Notes: generated from the sequence alone by a model not told the origin. A stretch of 64,000 nt of DNA from JAIBBD01 sp041390685 (GCA_041390685.1 JAWKPL010000001.1:1302001-1366000), one strand, 5' to 3'; shown: positions 52,385-61,765, numbered from the stretch's first letter. Numbers and translations: made by a program.

Positions 52385-52888
52385 ATGCCTGAGTCAGTGC
52401 GCATCAATTTCGTGACGGGGGCGACGCGCCGCTATGTGGCGGACGTGGAGTCGCTGGCGGTGATTCCGGGTCGCCTGGAGGCGGCGGTGTCGGGCCAGCG
52501 CGCGGACTGGTACCGCTTCAATGGCGGCGTGGAGGGGGCATGGCCGCCGGCGCGGGTGATCGGGCACATGGTGGCGTACGCGCGGCAGGTGCGGGAGAAC
52601 GTGCACCGGATGGCGTGGATGACGGACCCGGTGCTGAACACGGTTGATGACGCGGCGGAGGCGGAGCGGAATTCGTGGGAGGCGCGAGAGCCAGAGCGCC
52701 TGATCGAGTGGTTCTCTGAGGCGATCGCGGAGACGGTGCACCTGTTGAAGGAGTTGCCGGACTCCTCGTGGGGGCGGCCGGGGCAGAGTCCGACGTTCGG
52801 GCGGCGGTCGATCCGGCAGTCGGTGCGGGCTGCGTCGCGGCACCTCGAGGAGCATGTGGCGCAGCTGGAGGCGCTGGCGCGGGGGTAG
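52385..52888 (+). CDS. DinB-like four-helix-bundle protein
   Basis: A 167-residue protein with the DinB/YfiT pattern: GAWPPARVIGHMVAYARQVRENV (first metal-ligand His) and ASRHLEEHVAQLEAL (second His pair) on helices. Proteins of this fold include thiol-dependent metalloenzymes. ATG at 52385, 44 nt after the RidA-like gene; followed by a terminator. Confidence 0.75.
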   Translation: MPESVRINFVTGATRRYVADVESLAVIPGRLEAAVSGQRADWYRFNGGVEGAWPPARVIGHMVAYARQVRENVHRMAWMTDPVLNTVDDAAEAERNSWEAREPERLIEWFSEAIAETVHLLKELPDSSWGRPGQSPTFGRRSIRQSVRAASRHLEEHVAQLEALARG

Positions 52889-52919
52889 ACTCGGGCGCCT
52901 CGGAGGGTGTTGTTGGGGG

Positions 52920-52948
52920 AGCCCCGCTCGATGGCGGGGCTTCTTGTT
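52920..52948 (+). terminator. Terminator of the parAB operon
   Basis: An 8-bp stem AGCCCCGC/GCGGGGCT with a TCGATG loop, followed by TCTTGTT. It lies 32 nt after the DinB-like gene. Confidence 0.75.
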
Positions 52949-53275
52949 GGGTGCGGTGTGCGGCCTCGGCTGCTGCTTTCGGAGGGCCTGCCCGTCTGCC
53001 CTGAGGGGGCGCGCGCTCCTCGACCCCCATGGAACGCGGCAGGCCTTGCCTGCGCGGCCGGACGGTGGGGGCGTGGGTCTTCGTTCGAAGTGTGCACCCT
53101 CACGCCCGCGGCTCCCTCGCCCACAGGAGGGGGCTGCGGCCTCTGGCCGCCCTCGAGCGCGGCAGGCTGTGCCGGTGCGGTCAGCAGGCGGTGCCGTCTT
53201 TCGGGGGCTGCGCGCTGGGAGGGCGTCCGTTCGTGGTCCGGGAATCGCGCCCGGTCTTCGTGGGAGCGGGTGGGG
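52949..53275. other. Long intergenic region with small palindromes
   Basis: About 330 bp with no supported gene; open frames here lack SD, codon bias and family motifs. It contains two GCAGGC-type hairpins at 53036-53055 and about 53161-53178, related to the one at 48240, and several GC-rich inverted arms. It may be a decayed gene or a small repeat cluster. Confidence 0.45.
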
Positions 53276-54115
53276 TTAGCCGGTTTCGATGGGGAGGTCG
53301 GGGCGGGCGGCCCATTCGGACCAGGAGCCGTCGTAGTTGGCGGCGAGGTGGTAGCCGAGGAGGTCGTGGAGGATGAACCAGGAGACGGCGGCGCGGATGC
53401 CGCCGCCGCAGTAGGGGTAGACGGGGCGGGTGCCATCGATGCCGGCCGCGGCGTAGATGGCTCGGAGCTGGTCGAGGGGGAGCATCGTGCCGTCCTCGGC
53501 GACGAGCTTCTCCCAGTTGAGGTGGATGGCGCGGGGGATGCGACCGAGGCGGGGCTGGGGGGCGTGGCCGCCGCTGAGGCCGTGCCATTCGTCGTCGGTG
53601 CGGCAGTCGAGGACGAGGCCGGCGGTCTCGCCTCGGGCGGCGGGGAGGAGGTCTTCGACGGTGGCGAGGATGGCGGCGTCGGGCTCGGGGAGGGACGGGG
53701 GCGCCTCGAGGGGCCGGGGGGTGGACGGGCCGGCGGCGAGGGGGAGGCCGGCCGCTTCGAGGGCGGGGAGCGTGCCGTCGAGGACGTGGACGTGGGGGAA
53801 CCGGTAGGTGCGGAGCACCCAGTAGCCGCGGTAGGGCCAGGGCGAGCGGGTGGAGGAGTAGAAGACGATGCGGTGATCGGGGTTGAGGCCGAGGCGCTGG
53901 AGGATGGCGGCCATGGTCTCGGGGAGGGGTGCCTGGGCGCGGACGTCGCGGTCCTCGGCGAAGTCGTCGTAGCCGGAGGCGTAGATGGCGCCCCGGATGT
54001 GGGCCTCAAGATAGCGGGCCGGGTCGGTGTCGATGTGGACGAGGCGGAGGGCGGGGTCGCCGTAGTTGGCGGCGACCCACTGCGGGGTGACGAGGGCCTC
54101 GGGGCGGGCGGGCAT
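53276..54115 (-). CDS. Sulfurtransferase (tandem rhodanese)
   Basis: A 279-residue protein with two rhodanese domains. The first (residues 1-130) is inactive-type, with HIDTDPARYLEAHIRGAIY and GYWVLRTY. The second has the catalytic Cys in YPYCGGGIRAAVSWF (about 238) and CRTDDEWHG. It is a thiosulfate or 3-mercaptopyruvate sulfurtransferase; the loop sequence CGGGIR does not settle which. It follows ricT by 2 nt on the same strand. Confidence 0.9.
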   Translation of the reverse strand: MPARPEALVTPQWVAANYGDPALRLVHIDTDPARYLEAHIRGAIYASGYDDFAEDRDVRAQAPLPETMAAILQRLGLNPDHRIVFYSSTRSPWPYRGYWVLRTYRFPHVHVLDGTLPALEAAGLPLAAGPSTPRPLEAPPSLPEPDAAILATVEDLLPAARGETAGLVLDCRTDDEWHGLSGGHAPQPRLGRIPRAIHLNWEKLVAEDGTMLPLDQLRAIYAAAGIDGTRPVYPYCGGGIRAAVSWFILHDLLGYHLAANYDGSWSEWAARPDLPIETG

Positions 54116-54117
54116 GG

Positions 54118-55431
54118 TCAGTCCTCGTCTCCGGCGGGGCCATCGGGCATGTCGGACGATGTGTCCTCGGAGGTCGTGCCCTCGGCGCCGCCGGGGCGGC
54201 GGTTGCGGCCACCGCGGCGGCCACGGCGACGGCGCTTGCGGGTGGGGTCGCCGGAGGCGGACGAGCCGGCTCCGTCTTCGGCGGCGGCTGCGATGGCCTC
54301 GGCTTCCCCGATGAGGTCGACCGTGCCGGGGGCGGGGGCATCGACGGGGGCGATGGGGGCGACGAAGGCGTCGCGGAGCTGGCGGTCGCGGCGGCGGAGG
54401 GGTTCCTCGACCTGGGCCTCGAGCTCCTCGGGGCGGACGGCATTGCCGTACTGCTTGCGGAGCTCGTCGGCCGCGATCTCGATGACCTCGCCGGTGTCGT
54501 CGAGGCGGAGGCGGACGAGCTGCTTGAGGGAGTTCATGGAGAGGACGCGGGCGCGACCGACCGGGGTGGTGACGCGCTTGCCGACCTTCGGGAGGTCGCC
54601 GCGGAGCTCGCGATAGGCCTCGACCTCGTAGGAGAGGCAGCAGAGGAGGCGTCCGCAGACGCCGGAGATCTTCGAGGGGTTGGGCGGGAGGTCCTGATCC
54701 TTCGCCATCTTGATGGAGATGGAAGGGAACTCGGTCATCCAGGTGGAGCAGCAGAGGGCGAGGCCGCAGATGTCATAGCCCTGTGCGGCCTTGGCGCGGT
54801 CGCGGTCGCCGACCTGGGTGACGGAGATGCGGGCGCCGAGGAGGTCGGAGAGCTGGCCGTCGAGCCAGCGGTGCTCGACGCGCTCGGGGGCGGTGAAGGT
54901 GAGCTCGCCGTGGGTGCCCGCGAGGTCGTAGGTGAGGCTCGCGACGCGCACTCGCGGGTCGTTGCGCGACGCGAGGGCCTGCGCGCCGCGGAGGTCCTCC
55001 TGCGCGCGGTCTTTGTTGCGCTCCCAGGCGTGGACATCGTCCTCGGTGGCGAGGCGGCTGATGACGCGGAGCGGGCCCTCGGGGCGGCCGGCGAGGAGCT
55101 GGTCGGGGGCGAGGACGACCCAGCCGAGCCGCTCACCGCGGTCGGTGCGGACGATGACGTAGTCACCGACGCCGAGGTCGAGGTCGCCGGGGCTGCAGTA
55201 CGTGATGGGGCCGGACTCGATGAAGCGGACGCCGGCGACGGGCGTCGGGGGGCGGGCGGGCGGCGGCGGAGACGGCTCCTCGTCGAGGGGGAGCGCTGCG
55301 TCTTCGATGGAATCGGCCGCCAGACCGTCGACGGCGTCCTCGATATCTGCGCTGCCCTCGATGGTGTCGTCGGCGCCGTCGGCGGCGTCCGCGGACCGGG
55401 CGAGGCCGTTGGGGTCTTGGTAGGTGTCCAT
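54118..55431 (-). CDS. ricT: RicT/PSP1 family protein (YaaT-like)
   Basis: A 437-residue protein. The PSP1 domain (about residues 80-330) has GDYVIVRTDRGERLGWVV and the Cys-rich block CGLALCCSTW plus SGVCGRLLCCLSYE. In Bacillus RicT (YaaT) acts with RicA and RicF on RNase Y and carries Fe-S clusters. The first 75 residues are acidic and low complexity, and the C-terminal 90 are Arg/Gly-rich. Start ATG at 55431, no SD; 32 nt after holB, the classic holB-ricT order. Confidence 0.92.
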   Translation of the reverse strand: MDTYQDPNGLARSADAADGADDTIEGSADIEDAVDGLAADSIEDAALPLDEEPSPPPPARPPTPVAGVRFIESGPITYCSPGDLDLGVGDYVIVRTDRGERLGWVVLAPDQLLAGRPEGPLRVISRLATEDDVHAWERNKDRAQEDLRGAQALASRNDPRVRVASLTYDLAGTHGELTFTAPERVEHRWLDGQLSDLLGARISVTQVGDRDRAKAAQGYDICGLALCCSTWMTEFPSISIKMAKDQDLPPNPSKISGVCGRLLCCLSYEVEAYRELRGDLPKVGKRVTTPVGRARVLSMNSLKQLVRLRLDDTGEVIEIAADELRKQYGNAVRPEELEAQVEEPLRRRDRQLRDAFVAPIAPVDAPAPGTVDLIGEAEAIAAAAEDGAGSSASGDPTRKRRRRGRRGGRNRRPGGAEGTTSEDTSSDMPDGPAGDED

Positions 55432-55463
55432 ATATACAGGGTGCGCCGACGAGGGGCCGCAGG

Positions 55464-56546
55464 CTAGGCCTGCAGGGGCGCCTCGCTGGCCTCCTCTCTG
55501 TGATCTTCGAGGGTCGGGGGCTCTACACGGGTGGCAGCGAGCACGGGGAGGTCGAGCATCATGACCTCGAGGGCGAGCTGCGGGTTGGTGTTGGCGAGCA
55601 GGTGCTCGCGGGTGGTGGTGACGGCCTGGAGGGCGCGGACGGCCTCGGCGGGAGTACAGCGGACGGGGGAGGGTTGGGCGCGGGACGCCTCGAGGAGGCG
55701 GGCACGCCACCACCAGCGCCAGGCATCGAGGGTGTCGAGGACGGCGGCGCGCTCGCGGGGCCAGCGTCCGGCGACGGTGGCGGCGTAGTCGAAGCGCTCG
55801 TTGCGGCCGGCGGAGGCGAGGCGGAGGGCATCGGCCTCGGCGGTCTCACGGAGCATGCGAAGGGAGGGGTCGGTGTGGAGGCGCATGGCGAGGCCGTAGC
55901 GGCCGTGGGCCTCGGTGGCGAGTTCGCGCGCGGTCCCGGCATCGAGGCCGGGGCGCTCGCGGAGGGCCTCGACGAGGGCGGCCTCGGGCATGGGGCGGAG
56001 GGCGAGCTCCTGGCAGCGGGAGCGGACGGTGGGGAGGAGTTCATCGACGTCGGTGGCGAGGAGGATGAGGAGGACGGAGGCGGGGGGCTCCTCGAGGGTC
56101 TTGAGGAGGGCGTGGGCGGCCTCGCGCTGGAGGTCATCGGCGGTGTCGAGGATGAAGATGCGGCGGGGGGCCTGGAAGGGGGTGAGGCTGGCGACGCGCT
56201 CGAGGCGACGGACCTGGCAGATGCGGATGCGGGTGGAGCCGTCGGCGGCGTGGTCGCGGTGGGCGGGGCCGCCCTCGTCGCAGACGCCGCCGATGGCGAT
56301 GCGCTCGACGTCGGGGGTTTCGCCGGCCTCGACGCGGCGGCAGGCGCGGCAATCGAGGCAGGGGCGGGCCTCAGGGGCGGCTTCGCAGAGGAGGGCGGCG
56401 ACGAGGCGCCGCGCCAGGGTGCCTTTGCCGACGCCGTCCGGGCCGGTGAAGAGGTAGGCGTGGGCGAGGCGGTTGCTGTCGAGGGCCTGGCGGAGGGCGT
56501 CGACGGCGGTGTCCTGGCCGAACATGCCCCAGCTGGCGGCGGTCAC
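55464..56546 (-). CDS. holB: DNA polymerase III delta prime subunit
   Basis: A clamp-loader subunit (360 residues). Walker A-like FTGPDGVGKGTLARRL (about 33-48), zinc-type Cys set CLDCRACRR, the SRC motif TVRSRCQEL (about 175) and HALLKTLEEPP. The start is GTG at 56546 within a good context (GAGGTGTCGAC). It is followed by ricT. The C-terminal 100 residues are variable. Confidence 0.92.
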   Translation of the reverse strand: MTAASWGMFGQDTAVDALRQALDSNRLAHAYLFTGPDGVGKGTLARRLVAALLCEAAPEARPCLDCRACRRVEAGETPDVERIAIGGVCDEGGPAHRDHAADGSTRIRICQVRRLERVASLTPFQAPRRIFILDTADDLQREAAHALLKTLEEPPASVLLILLATDVDELLPTVRSRCQELALRPMPEAALVEALRERPGLDAGTARELATEAHGRYGLAMRLHTDPSLRMLRETAEADALRLASAGRNERFDYAATVAGRWPRERAAVLDTLDAWRWWWRARLLEASRAQPSPVRCTPAEAVRALQAVTTTREHLLANTNPQLALEVMMLDLPVLAATRVEPPTLEDHREEASEAPLQA

Positions 56547-56577
56547 GTCGACACCTCGCTTACGGGGTGCACGGGGG

Positions 56578-57918
56578 TCAGTCCACGTCGAGCGCCATCA
56601 GGTCGGCGGCGGTCTCGCGGCGACGGATGAGGCGCGCCTCGCCGTCCTCGACGAAGACGACGGCGGGCTTGTAGGCGAGGTTGTAGTTGGAGGACATGGC
56701 GAGCTGGTAGGCGCCGGCGGCGGGGATGGCGACGAGCTCGCCGACGCGCAGGCGGGGGAGGTCGATGTCCTTCACGAGGATGTCGCCGGACTCGCAGTAC
56801 TTGCCTGCGATGGTGACGGTCTCCTCGGCGGCGGCGAGGGGGCGCTCGGCGGAGAGGGCTTCGTACTTCGAGCCATACATGGCGGGGCGGATGTTGTCCG
56901 CCATGCCGCCATCGACGGAGACGAAGGTGCGGATGCCGGGGACTTCCTTGCGGGCGCCGGCGGTGTAGAGGGCGACACCGGCGCGGCCGACGATGGAGCG
57001 GCCGGGCTCGATGGTGACGTGGGGGAGGGGGAAGCCTCGGGCGTCGGCCTCGCGGCGGAGGGTGCCGAGGATGGCCCCGGCGTAGGCGGCCATGGCGGGC
57101 GGGTGCTGTTCGCCGAGGTAGGCGACGGCGAAGCCGCCGCCGGGCGAGAACTCGCGGATCTCGACGCCGAGTTTGTCGCGGCAGACGTCGGCGATGAAGG
57201 CGGCCATGACCTCGATGCCGAGGACGTAGGGATCGAGCTCGAAGATGGGGCTGCCGAGGTGCATGTGGAGGCCTCGGAAGTCGAGGTGCGTGGCCTCGAG
57301 GATGGCGCGGATGGTGGCCTCGGCGGCGCCGGTGACGATGGGGACGCCGAACTTGCTGTCGAGGATGCCGGTGGTGGTCTTCTCGTGCGTGTGGGCGTCG
57401 ACGCCGGGGGAGACGCGGACGAGGACGCCCTGGACCTTGCCGGCGGCGCGGGCGGCGGCCTCGACGAGTGCGACCTCGGTGAGGTTGTCGATGACGATGC
57501 GGCCAACGCCGGCCTCGACGGCGAGGGCGAGCTCGTCCGGGCCCTTGTTGTTGCCGTGGAAGTAGACGGTGTCCATGCGGACGCCGGCGGCCTGGAGGAC
57601 GGCGATCTCGCCGCCGGAGACGGCATCGAAGCCGAGGCCCTGGTCCGCGATGAACTTCGCGAAGGGGCGGTTGAGAAAGGCCTTGGAGGCGTAGAGGACG
57701 TCGGTGTCGCGATGCTCGCCGCGGAAGGCGTCGAGGTAGCCCTGGCACTGGGTGCGGAGGGTGCGGAGGTCGTAGACGTAGAGGGGGGTGCCGAACTCGC
57801 GGGCGAGATCGAGGGCGTCGCAGCCGCCGAGGGTGAGATGGCCCTCGGAGGAGACGCCGGCGGTGAGCGGCAGCATGTGGGACAGCGGCAGGGTGTCTGC
57901 CGCGGAGGTGGTAGTCAC
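56578..57918 (-). CDS. lysA: Diaminopimelate decarboxylase
   Basis: The final lysine step: meso-DAP to lysine, PLP-dependent (446 residues). The PLP Lys is in VLYASKAFLNR (about 66), the Gly-rich phosphate site in EFSPGGGFAVAYLGEQ (about 245), EPGRSIVGRAGVALY (about 300), and the C-terminal active-site Cys in YCESGDILVKD. It starts at ATG 57918 and is 31 nt upstream of holB on the same strand. Confidence 0.95.
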   Translation of the reverse strand: MTTTSAADTLPLSHMLPLTAGVSSEGHLTLGGCDALDLAREFGTPLYVYDLRTLRTQCQGYLDAFRGEHRDTDVLYASKAFLNRPFAKFIADQGLGFDAVSGGEIAVLQAAGVRMDTVYFHGNNKGPDELALAVEAGVGRIVIDNLTEVALVEAAARAAGKVQGVLVRVSPGVDAHTHEKTTTGILDSKFGVPIVTGAAEATIRAILEATHLDFRGLHMHLGSPIFELDPYVLGIEVMAAFIADVCRDKLGVEIREFSPGGGFAVAYLGEQHPPAMAAYAGAILGTLRREADARGFPLPHVTIEPGRSIVGRAGVALYTAGARKEVPGIRTFVSVDGGMADNIRPAMYGSKYEALSAERPLAAAEETVTIAGKYCESGDILVKDIDLPRLRVGELVAIPAAGAYQLAMSSNYNLAYKPAVVFVEDGEARLIRRRETAADLMALDVD

Positions 57919-58229
57919 TGGAGGGGATCCCCCGCGTTCGCGGTATTCAGCTGTTGTTGGCCTCGCTCAGACGCCCGAGGCGGAGCGAGGAGGATACCGC
58001 GATTATGGCACGGGCGGGGGCGCGGCGGGGGCGAAGGGAGCATTGGCGGGCTGGAGATGGTGGCCGATCAGCGGAATGCAGGACTGATGCGACTTGCAGG
58101 GCGTCCTGTTGCGGGGAGTCGCGTGACGAGCCAGCAAGGGGGGCCAGTCGTGCCATATCCTCGCGTGCGCTCTATTATTACGCGGCTTGCGGCGCACCGG
58201 GTGCCGTCGCGACCACAGGGAGCAACTTG
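57919..58229. other. Divergent intergenic region between lysA and the beta-helix array
   Basis: 311 bp without a supported gene. It carries a minus-strand CATAAT at 58002-58007 (possible lysA -10, no -35) and the plus-strand TATTAT at 58173-58178 for the first beta-helix gene. GC-rich inverted segments lie between. Confidence 0.5.
58173..58178 (+). promoter_or_regulatory. Candidate -10 of beta-helix gene A
   Basis: TATTAT, 57 nt before the ATG at 58230, with a weak -35 (GTGCCA at 58150-58155, 17-nt spacing). Equivalent elements occur before copies B and C. Confidence 0.5.
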
Positions 58230-59855
58230 ATGTACCGGACGGTGGGGGTGATTGGGGCGGCGGCGCTGGGGGCGCTGGCGCTGTTGCTGGTGGTGGGGGC
58301 GCGCGCGCCTCGTGAGGTGGAGGCGGCGAGCCTGTCGGTGTTCAGCTCAGCGGACTCGGGGCCGGGGTCGTTCCGGGGGGCAGTGGAGGCGGCGAACGCG
58401 AACCCGAGCATCACGAAGATCGTGCTGCGGAACTGGCTGCCGATCACGCTGACCTCGGTGGTGACGTACACGGGGAGCCAGTCGCTGACGGTGCAGGGCG
58501 ACAGTCCGTTCTTCAATCGGGTGATCCAAGGGAGTGGCGACCCGTGCGGGCTGTTCGACTCGGACAGTGCGGGGGACCTGACGTTCTCGCAGGTGACGCT
58601 GCGCGGGTCGAGCTGTTTCGCGATCCAGGTCGCGCCGCCTTCGGGAGCCACGCATGAGATATCTGTGGTGCTCGACAAGGTCGTGATCGGGGACGTGTCG
58701 ACCGGGCTGCGGATGATTGAGGTTCCGCAGTCGGATCTCGGATGGAATCTGAGTATGAAGCGCTCGCGCATCGATGGCTGTTCCCAGGTGGGGGTCACGA
58801 TCACCGAGAGCGGGCCCGGAGGCGTGCAGGCGTCGTTCGCGAACTCCGAGGTGAGCGACTGCGGCGCGCTGGGCGTGTCCGTCTCGGAGCGGCAAAACGG
58901 GAACGTGAACGTGTCGTTCGCGGCCTCCGAGGTGAGCGACTGTGGCGCGCTGGGCGTGTCCCTCCAAGAGTCACAAGACGGCACGTTGAGCTTTAGCGCC
59001 AATGGTAGCCAGTTCAACGGTAACGGAGACGAGGGTCTGGAGGTCCTGGAGTACGACGCCGGTGATCTCGATGTGTCGCTCAACGGGAGCGTGGTGCACG
59101 GCAACGGGCGGTCGGGCGTGTCGCTGTTCGAGGCCGGGGCGGGCCACTTCGAGCTGATGGGTACATTCTTGCAGCTGGGAGAGAATGGTCGTGAAGGCCT
59201 CAACGCGAGGGAGTCGGATGGTGGTGACTTCAGGGCGACGCTCTCCGGGGTGCAGGCGAGTGGGAACCTGGACAATCTGAGCCTCAATGAGGGTGGCGAG
59301 GGGGACGCGGACTTCCACGTGAGCGGAAGCACTCTGCACGACAGCAAGCGGTACGGGCTGCGGGCGGTGGAGACCGACGACGGGACGCTCAAGCTGTGGA
59401 TGAGCGGCGTGACCGTGAACGACAACGGATTGGGCGGTCTGCGTGCGGTCGAAGCGGGCGAGGGGAATCTTGGCCTGACAGTCCTCGCGTCGCGCGTCGA
59501 GTCGAATGACGGTGACGGCGTGGTCGGGGACGAAGGGGCGGATGGGAGCCTGACGTTCCTCGTGTCCGGGTCGAAGGCCATCGGGAACACGAACGGGTGG
59601 TCGCTAACGGAGAACGACGGCGGCGGCCTGATCGGGACTGTCTCGGCGACATCGTCGCAGATGAACTCCGGGCACGGGTATCTCCTTGCCGAGTATGACG
59701 TTGGAGCGTTCGACGTCACGTTCTCGGTGTCCTCGGCGGCGGGAAACACGGGAGGCGGGACGTTCGCGACGGCGGATGCGGAGCTCGGGCACGTCCACGA
59801 GATCCTGTCGGCGCTGGCGCCGTACGACCTGACGAACGTGGTGGTCGGGCCGTAG
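58230..59855 (+). CDS. Secreted parallel beta-helix-type protein, paralogue A
   Basis: A 541-residue exported protein: signal peptide ending VEA (about residue 32), then SVFSSADSGPGSFR and AVEAANANPSITKIVL, a variant of the CSLREA-type cap of beta-helix proteins, then about twelve 26-28-residue repeats rich in SG-x-G-N-G and acidic ExGxGD turns (NGSQFNGNGDEGLEVLEYDAG). The C-terminus YDLTNVVVGP is identical in copy B. ATG at 58230 with AGGGAG. Residues 200-255 hold a 27-residue internal duplication. Function unknown; acidic repeats suggest Ca2+ binding or surface exposure. Confidence 0.85.
   Translation: MYRTVGVIGAAALGALALLLVVGARAPREVEAASLSVFSSADSGPGSFRGAVEAANANPSITKIVLRNWLPITLTSVVTYTGSQSLTVQGDSPFFNRVIQGSGDPCGLFDSDSAGDLTFSQVTLRGSSCFAIQVAPPSGATHEISVVLDKVVIGDVSTGLRMIEVPQSDLGWNLSMKRSRIDGCSQVGVTITESGPGGVQASFANSEVSDCGALGVSVSERQNGNVNVSFAASEVSDCGALGVSLQESQDGTLSFSANGSQFNGNGDEGLEVLEYDAGDLDVSLNGSVVHGNGRSGVSLFEAGAGHFELMGTFLQLGENGREGLNARESDGGDFRATLSGVQASGNLDNLSLNEGGEGDADFHVSGSTLHDSKRYGLRAVETDDGTLKLWMSGVTVNDNGLGGLRAVEAGEGNLGLTVLASRVESNDGDGVVGDEGADGSLTFLVSGSKAIGNTNGWSLTENDGGGLIGTVSATSSQMNSGHGYLLAEYDVGAFDVTFSVSSAAGNTGGGTFATADAELGHVHEILSALAPYDLTNVVVGP
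58833..58994 (+). repeat. 81-bp in-frame tandem duplication in paralogue A
   Basis: Units 58833-58913 and 58914-58994 begin with TCGTTCGCG and share CCGAGGTGAGCGACTG and GGCGCGCTGGGCGTGTCC with few differences. The length equals exactly 27 codons, one repeat of the protein, indicating recent expansion. Confidence 0.8.
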
Positions 59856-59877
59856 GGGCCTCGGTCGGAGTGATGAG

Positions 59878-59905
59878 CGGAGGGGCGCCATGTAGCGCCC
59901 CTCCG
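59878..59905 (+). terminator. Terminator of beta-helix gene A
   Basis: An 11-bp stem CGGAGGGGCGC/GCGCCCCTCCG with loop CATGTA, then TTGTATG. It lies 22 nt after the stop. Confidence 0.8.
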
Positions 59906-59975
59906 TTGTATGAGGTGTGGTGCGCCTCAGGGCCGGCGCATGTGACGCCGGAGGCTTGCTTACGCTCGAATGCTC

Positions 59976-59981
59976 TATAGT
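59976..59981 (+). promoter_or_regulatory. Candidate -10 of beta-helix gene B
   Basis: TATAGT in the context CTCTATAGTG, 53 nt before the ATG. No strong -35. Confidence 0.5.
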
Positions 59982-60028
59982 GTCGGGCGCGTCATGGGCG
60001 GGCCATGCGCACCAGAGGGAGCAGTTCG

Positions 60029-61591
60029 ATGTATCGGACGGTGGGGGTAGCGGCAGTGGTGGCCGCACTGGCGCTGGTGCTGGTGATGGGGGCGCGTGCG
60101 CCTCGTGAGGTGGAGGCGGCGAGCCTGTCGGTGTTCAGCTCAGCGGATTCAGGGCCGGGGACGTTCCGCGCGGCAGTGGAGGCGGCGAACGCGAACCCGA
60201 GCATCACGAAGATCGTGCTGCGGAACTGGCTGCCGATCACGCTGACCTCGACGGTGACGTACACGGGGAGCCAGCCGCTGACGGTGCAGGGTGACAGCCC
60301 GCTCTTCAACCGTGTGATCGAGGGTGATGGGGCGTGCGCCCGGTTCAAGTCCACAAGCGGTGGAGACATCACGTTCCAGCGCGTCACGATGCGCGACCTG
60401 AGCTGCGACCTTGCGTTGGAAGCTGCGGTGCATATCGAACCGCCGGCGGACGCGGGGGAGGTGGTTGTACAGCTCGACCGCGTCGTGGTGGAGAACGTGA
60501 TGGCCGACATCGGGATCCGGCTCGATGAGGCCGCGGCGTCCGGCACGTCGTTCAGCCTGCAGGTGACGGGCTCGCGCATTGACGGCTGCGACCTCGTGTG
60601 CGTGCTGGTCGACGAGCGGGGTACCGGAGGAGTAGTTGCGTCGTTCAGCACCACGACGGTGCGAGGGGCGGGGGAGCGGGGCGTGGCGGTGTCCGAGCAG
60701 GACAGCGGCGATGTGAGCTTCAGCGCGAGCGGCAGCCAGTTCAACGAGAACAACAACGCCGGCGTGGAGGTTCTCGCGGGGGGCAGCGGCGACCTCGAAG
60801 TGACGCTCAACGGGATTGGCGCGAGCAACAACGGGACATCGGGTGTGGCGTTGCAGCAGGGCGGGGAGGGCGACTTCGACCTGACCGGCACGTACCTGCG
60901 GCTGGAGGGGAACGGTAGCTCCGGGTTGTATACCACCGAGTCCGGGGACGGCGACTTCAGCGCGTGGCTGTCGGGTGTCGAGGCGACCGGGAACTCCAAC
61001 CACAACATGCTCCTGCAGGAGAATGACGAGGGTGACGGAGACTTCCGCGTGAGTGGCAGCACCCTGAACGACAGCGAGATCGGGACGGGGTTGACGGCGG
61101 TGGAGTTCGGCTCGGGGACGCTGTCGCTCTGGGTGAGCGGGCTGACGGCCAACGACAACCACCAGGATGGGCTGGTCGCGCTCCAGGCCGCTGAAGGTGA
61201 CCTGGCGCTGACCACGTTGCTGTCGCGCTTCGAAGGCAACGACGGTGCGGGGGTGTTCGCTTCTGATCTGGGCTCAGGGAGCCTGCGGTTCACTGTGTCC
61301 GCGTCGCGCGCGACGGGGAACGCAGAGGATGGATTCAGCTTCGCCGAGGCTCTCGAAGGCGCTGTGGAGGGGACGTTCTCCAGTTCCGTGGCCTGGGACA
61401 ACGGCAGCTACGGCTACCACCTGGTCGAGGGAGACGACGGACCGCTGGACGTGACGTATTCGCTGTCCTCGGCGGTTGGGAATTCGACGGGCGGAACGTT
61501 TGCGAGCGCCGACGGGGACGTGGGGCAGATCCACGAGTTCGCGTCGGCGGTGGGGCCGTACGACCTGACGAACGTGGTGGTCGGGCCGTAG
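60029..61591 (+). CDS. Secreted parallel beta-helix-type protein, paralogue B
   Basis: A 520-residue paralogue of gene A. Signal peptide and cap (SLSVFSSADSGPGTFRAAVE, ANANPSITKIVLRNWLPITL) are almost identical to A at the DNA level, the central repeats are more diverged (SGSQFNENNNAGVEVLAGGSG, SGSTLNDSEIGTGLTAVEFG), and the last ~12 residues (YDLTNVVVGP) are again identical. ATG at 60029 with AGAGGGAG 7 nt upstream. Mosaic conservation points to gene conversion or shared functional caps. Confidence 0.85.
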   Translation: MYRTVGVAAVVAALALVLVMGARAPREVEAASLSVFSSADSGPGTFRAAVEAANANPSITKIVLRNWLPITLTSTVTYTGSQPLTVQGDSPLFNRVIEGDGACARFKSTSGGDITFQRVTMRDLSCDLALEAAVHIEPPADAGEVVVQLDRVVVENVMADIGIRLDEAAASGTSFSLQVTGSRIDGCDLVCVLVDERGTGGVVASFSTTTVRGAGERGVAVSEQDSGDVSFSASGSQFNENNNAGVEVLAGGSGDLEVTLNGIGASNNGTSGVALQQGGEGDFDLTGTYLRLEGNGSSGLYTTESGDGDFSAWLSGVEATGNSNHNMLLQENDEGDGDFRVSGSTLNDSEIGTGLTAVEFGSGTLSLWVSGLTANDNHQDGLVALQAAEGDLALTTLLSRFEGNDGAGVFASDLGSGSLRFTVSASRATGNAEDGFSFAEALEGAVEGTFSSSVAWDNGSYGYHLVEGDDGPLDVTYSLSSAVGNSTGGTFASADGDVGQIHEFASAVGPYDLTNVVVGP

Positions 61592-61616
61592 CGGCCCTCG
61601 GTGGGAGTGGTGAGCG

Positions 61617-61640
61617 GAGGGGCGCCATGCGGCACCCCTC
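61617..61640 (+). terminator. Terminator of beta-helix gene B
   Basis: A 10-bp stem GAGGGGCGCC/GGCACCCCTC with one mismatch and loop ATGC, followed by TGTCGTG. It is homologous to the hairpin after gene A. Confidence 0.7.
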
Positions 61641-61712
61641 TGTCGTGTCGGAACGCTGGCAGGCAGGGGAGCCCGGCTGGCGGCCGTAAGGTCTTTCGGC
61701 GTGCGTGCGGTC

Positions 61713-61718
61713 TATAGT
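61713..61718 (+). promoter_or_regulatory. Candidate -10 of beta-helix gene C
   Basis: TATAGT in the context GTCTATAGTG, 53 nt before the ATG, the same spacing as in gene B. Confidence 0.5.
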
Positions 61719-61765
61719 GCGGTGCGCCGCATTGGGCGGGCGGACGGTAGTCAAGGAGTGGGTTG

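Noticed and set aside
55500..58230. Very long Gly/Ala/Glu-rich plus-strand frames opposite holB and lysA
   Set aside because: They are antisense shadows of GC-rich genes with recognised families on the minus strand.
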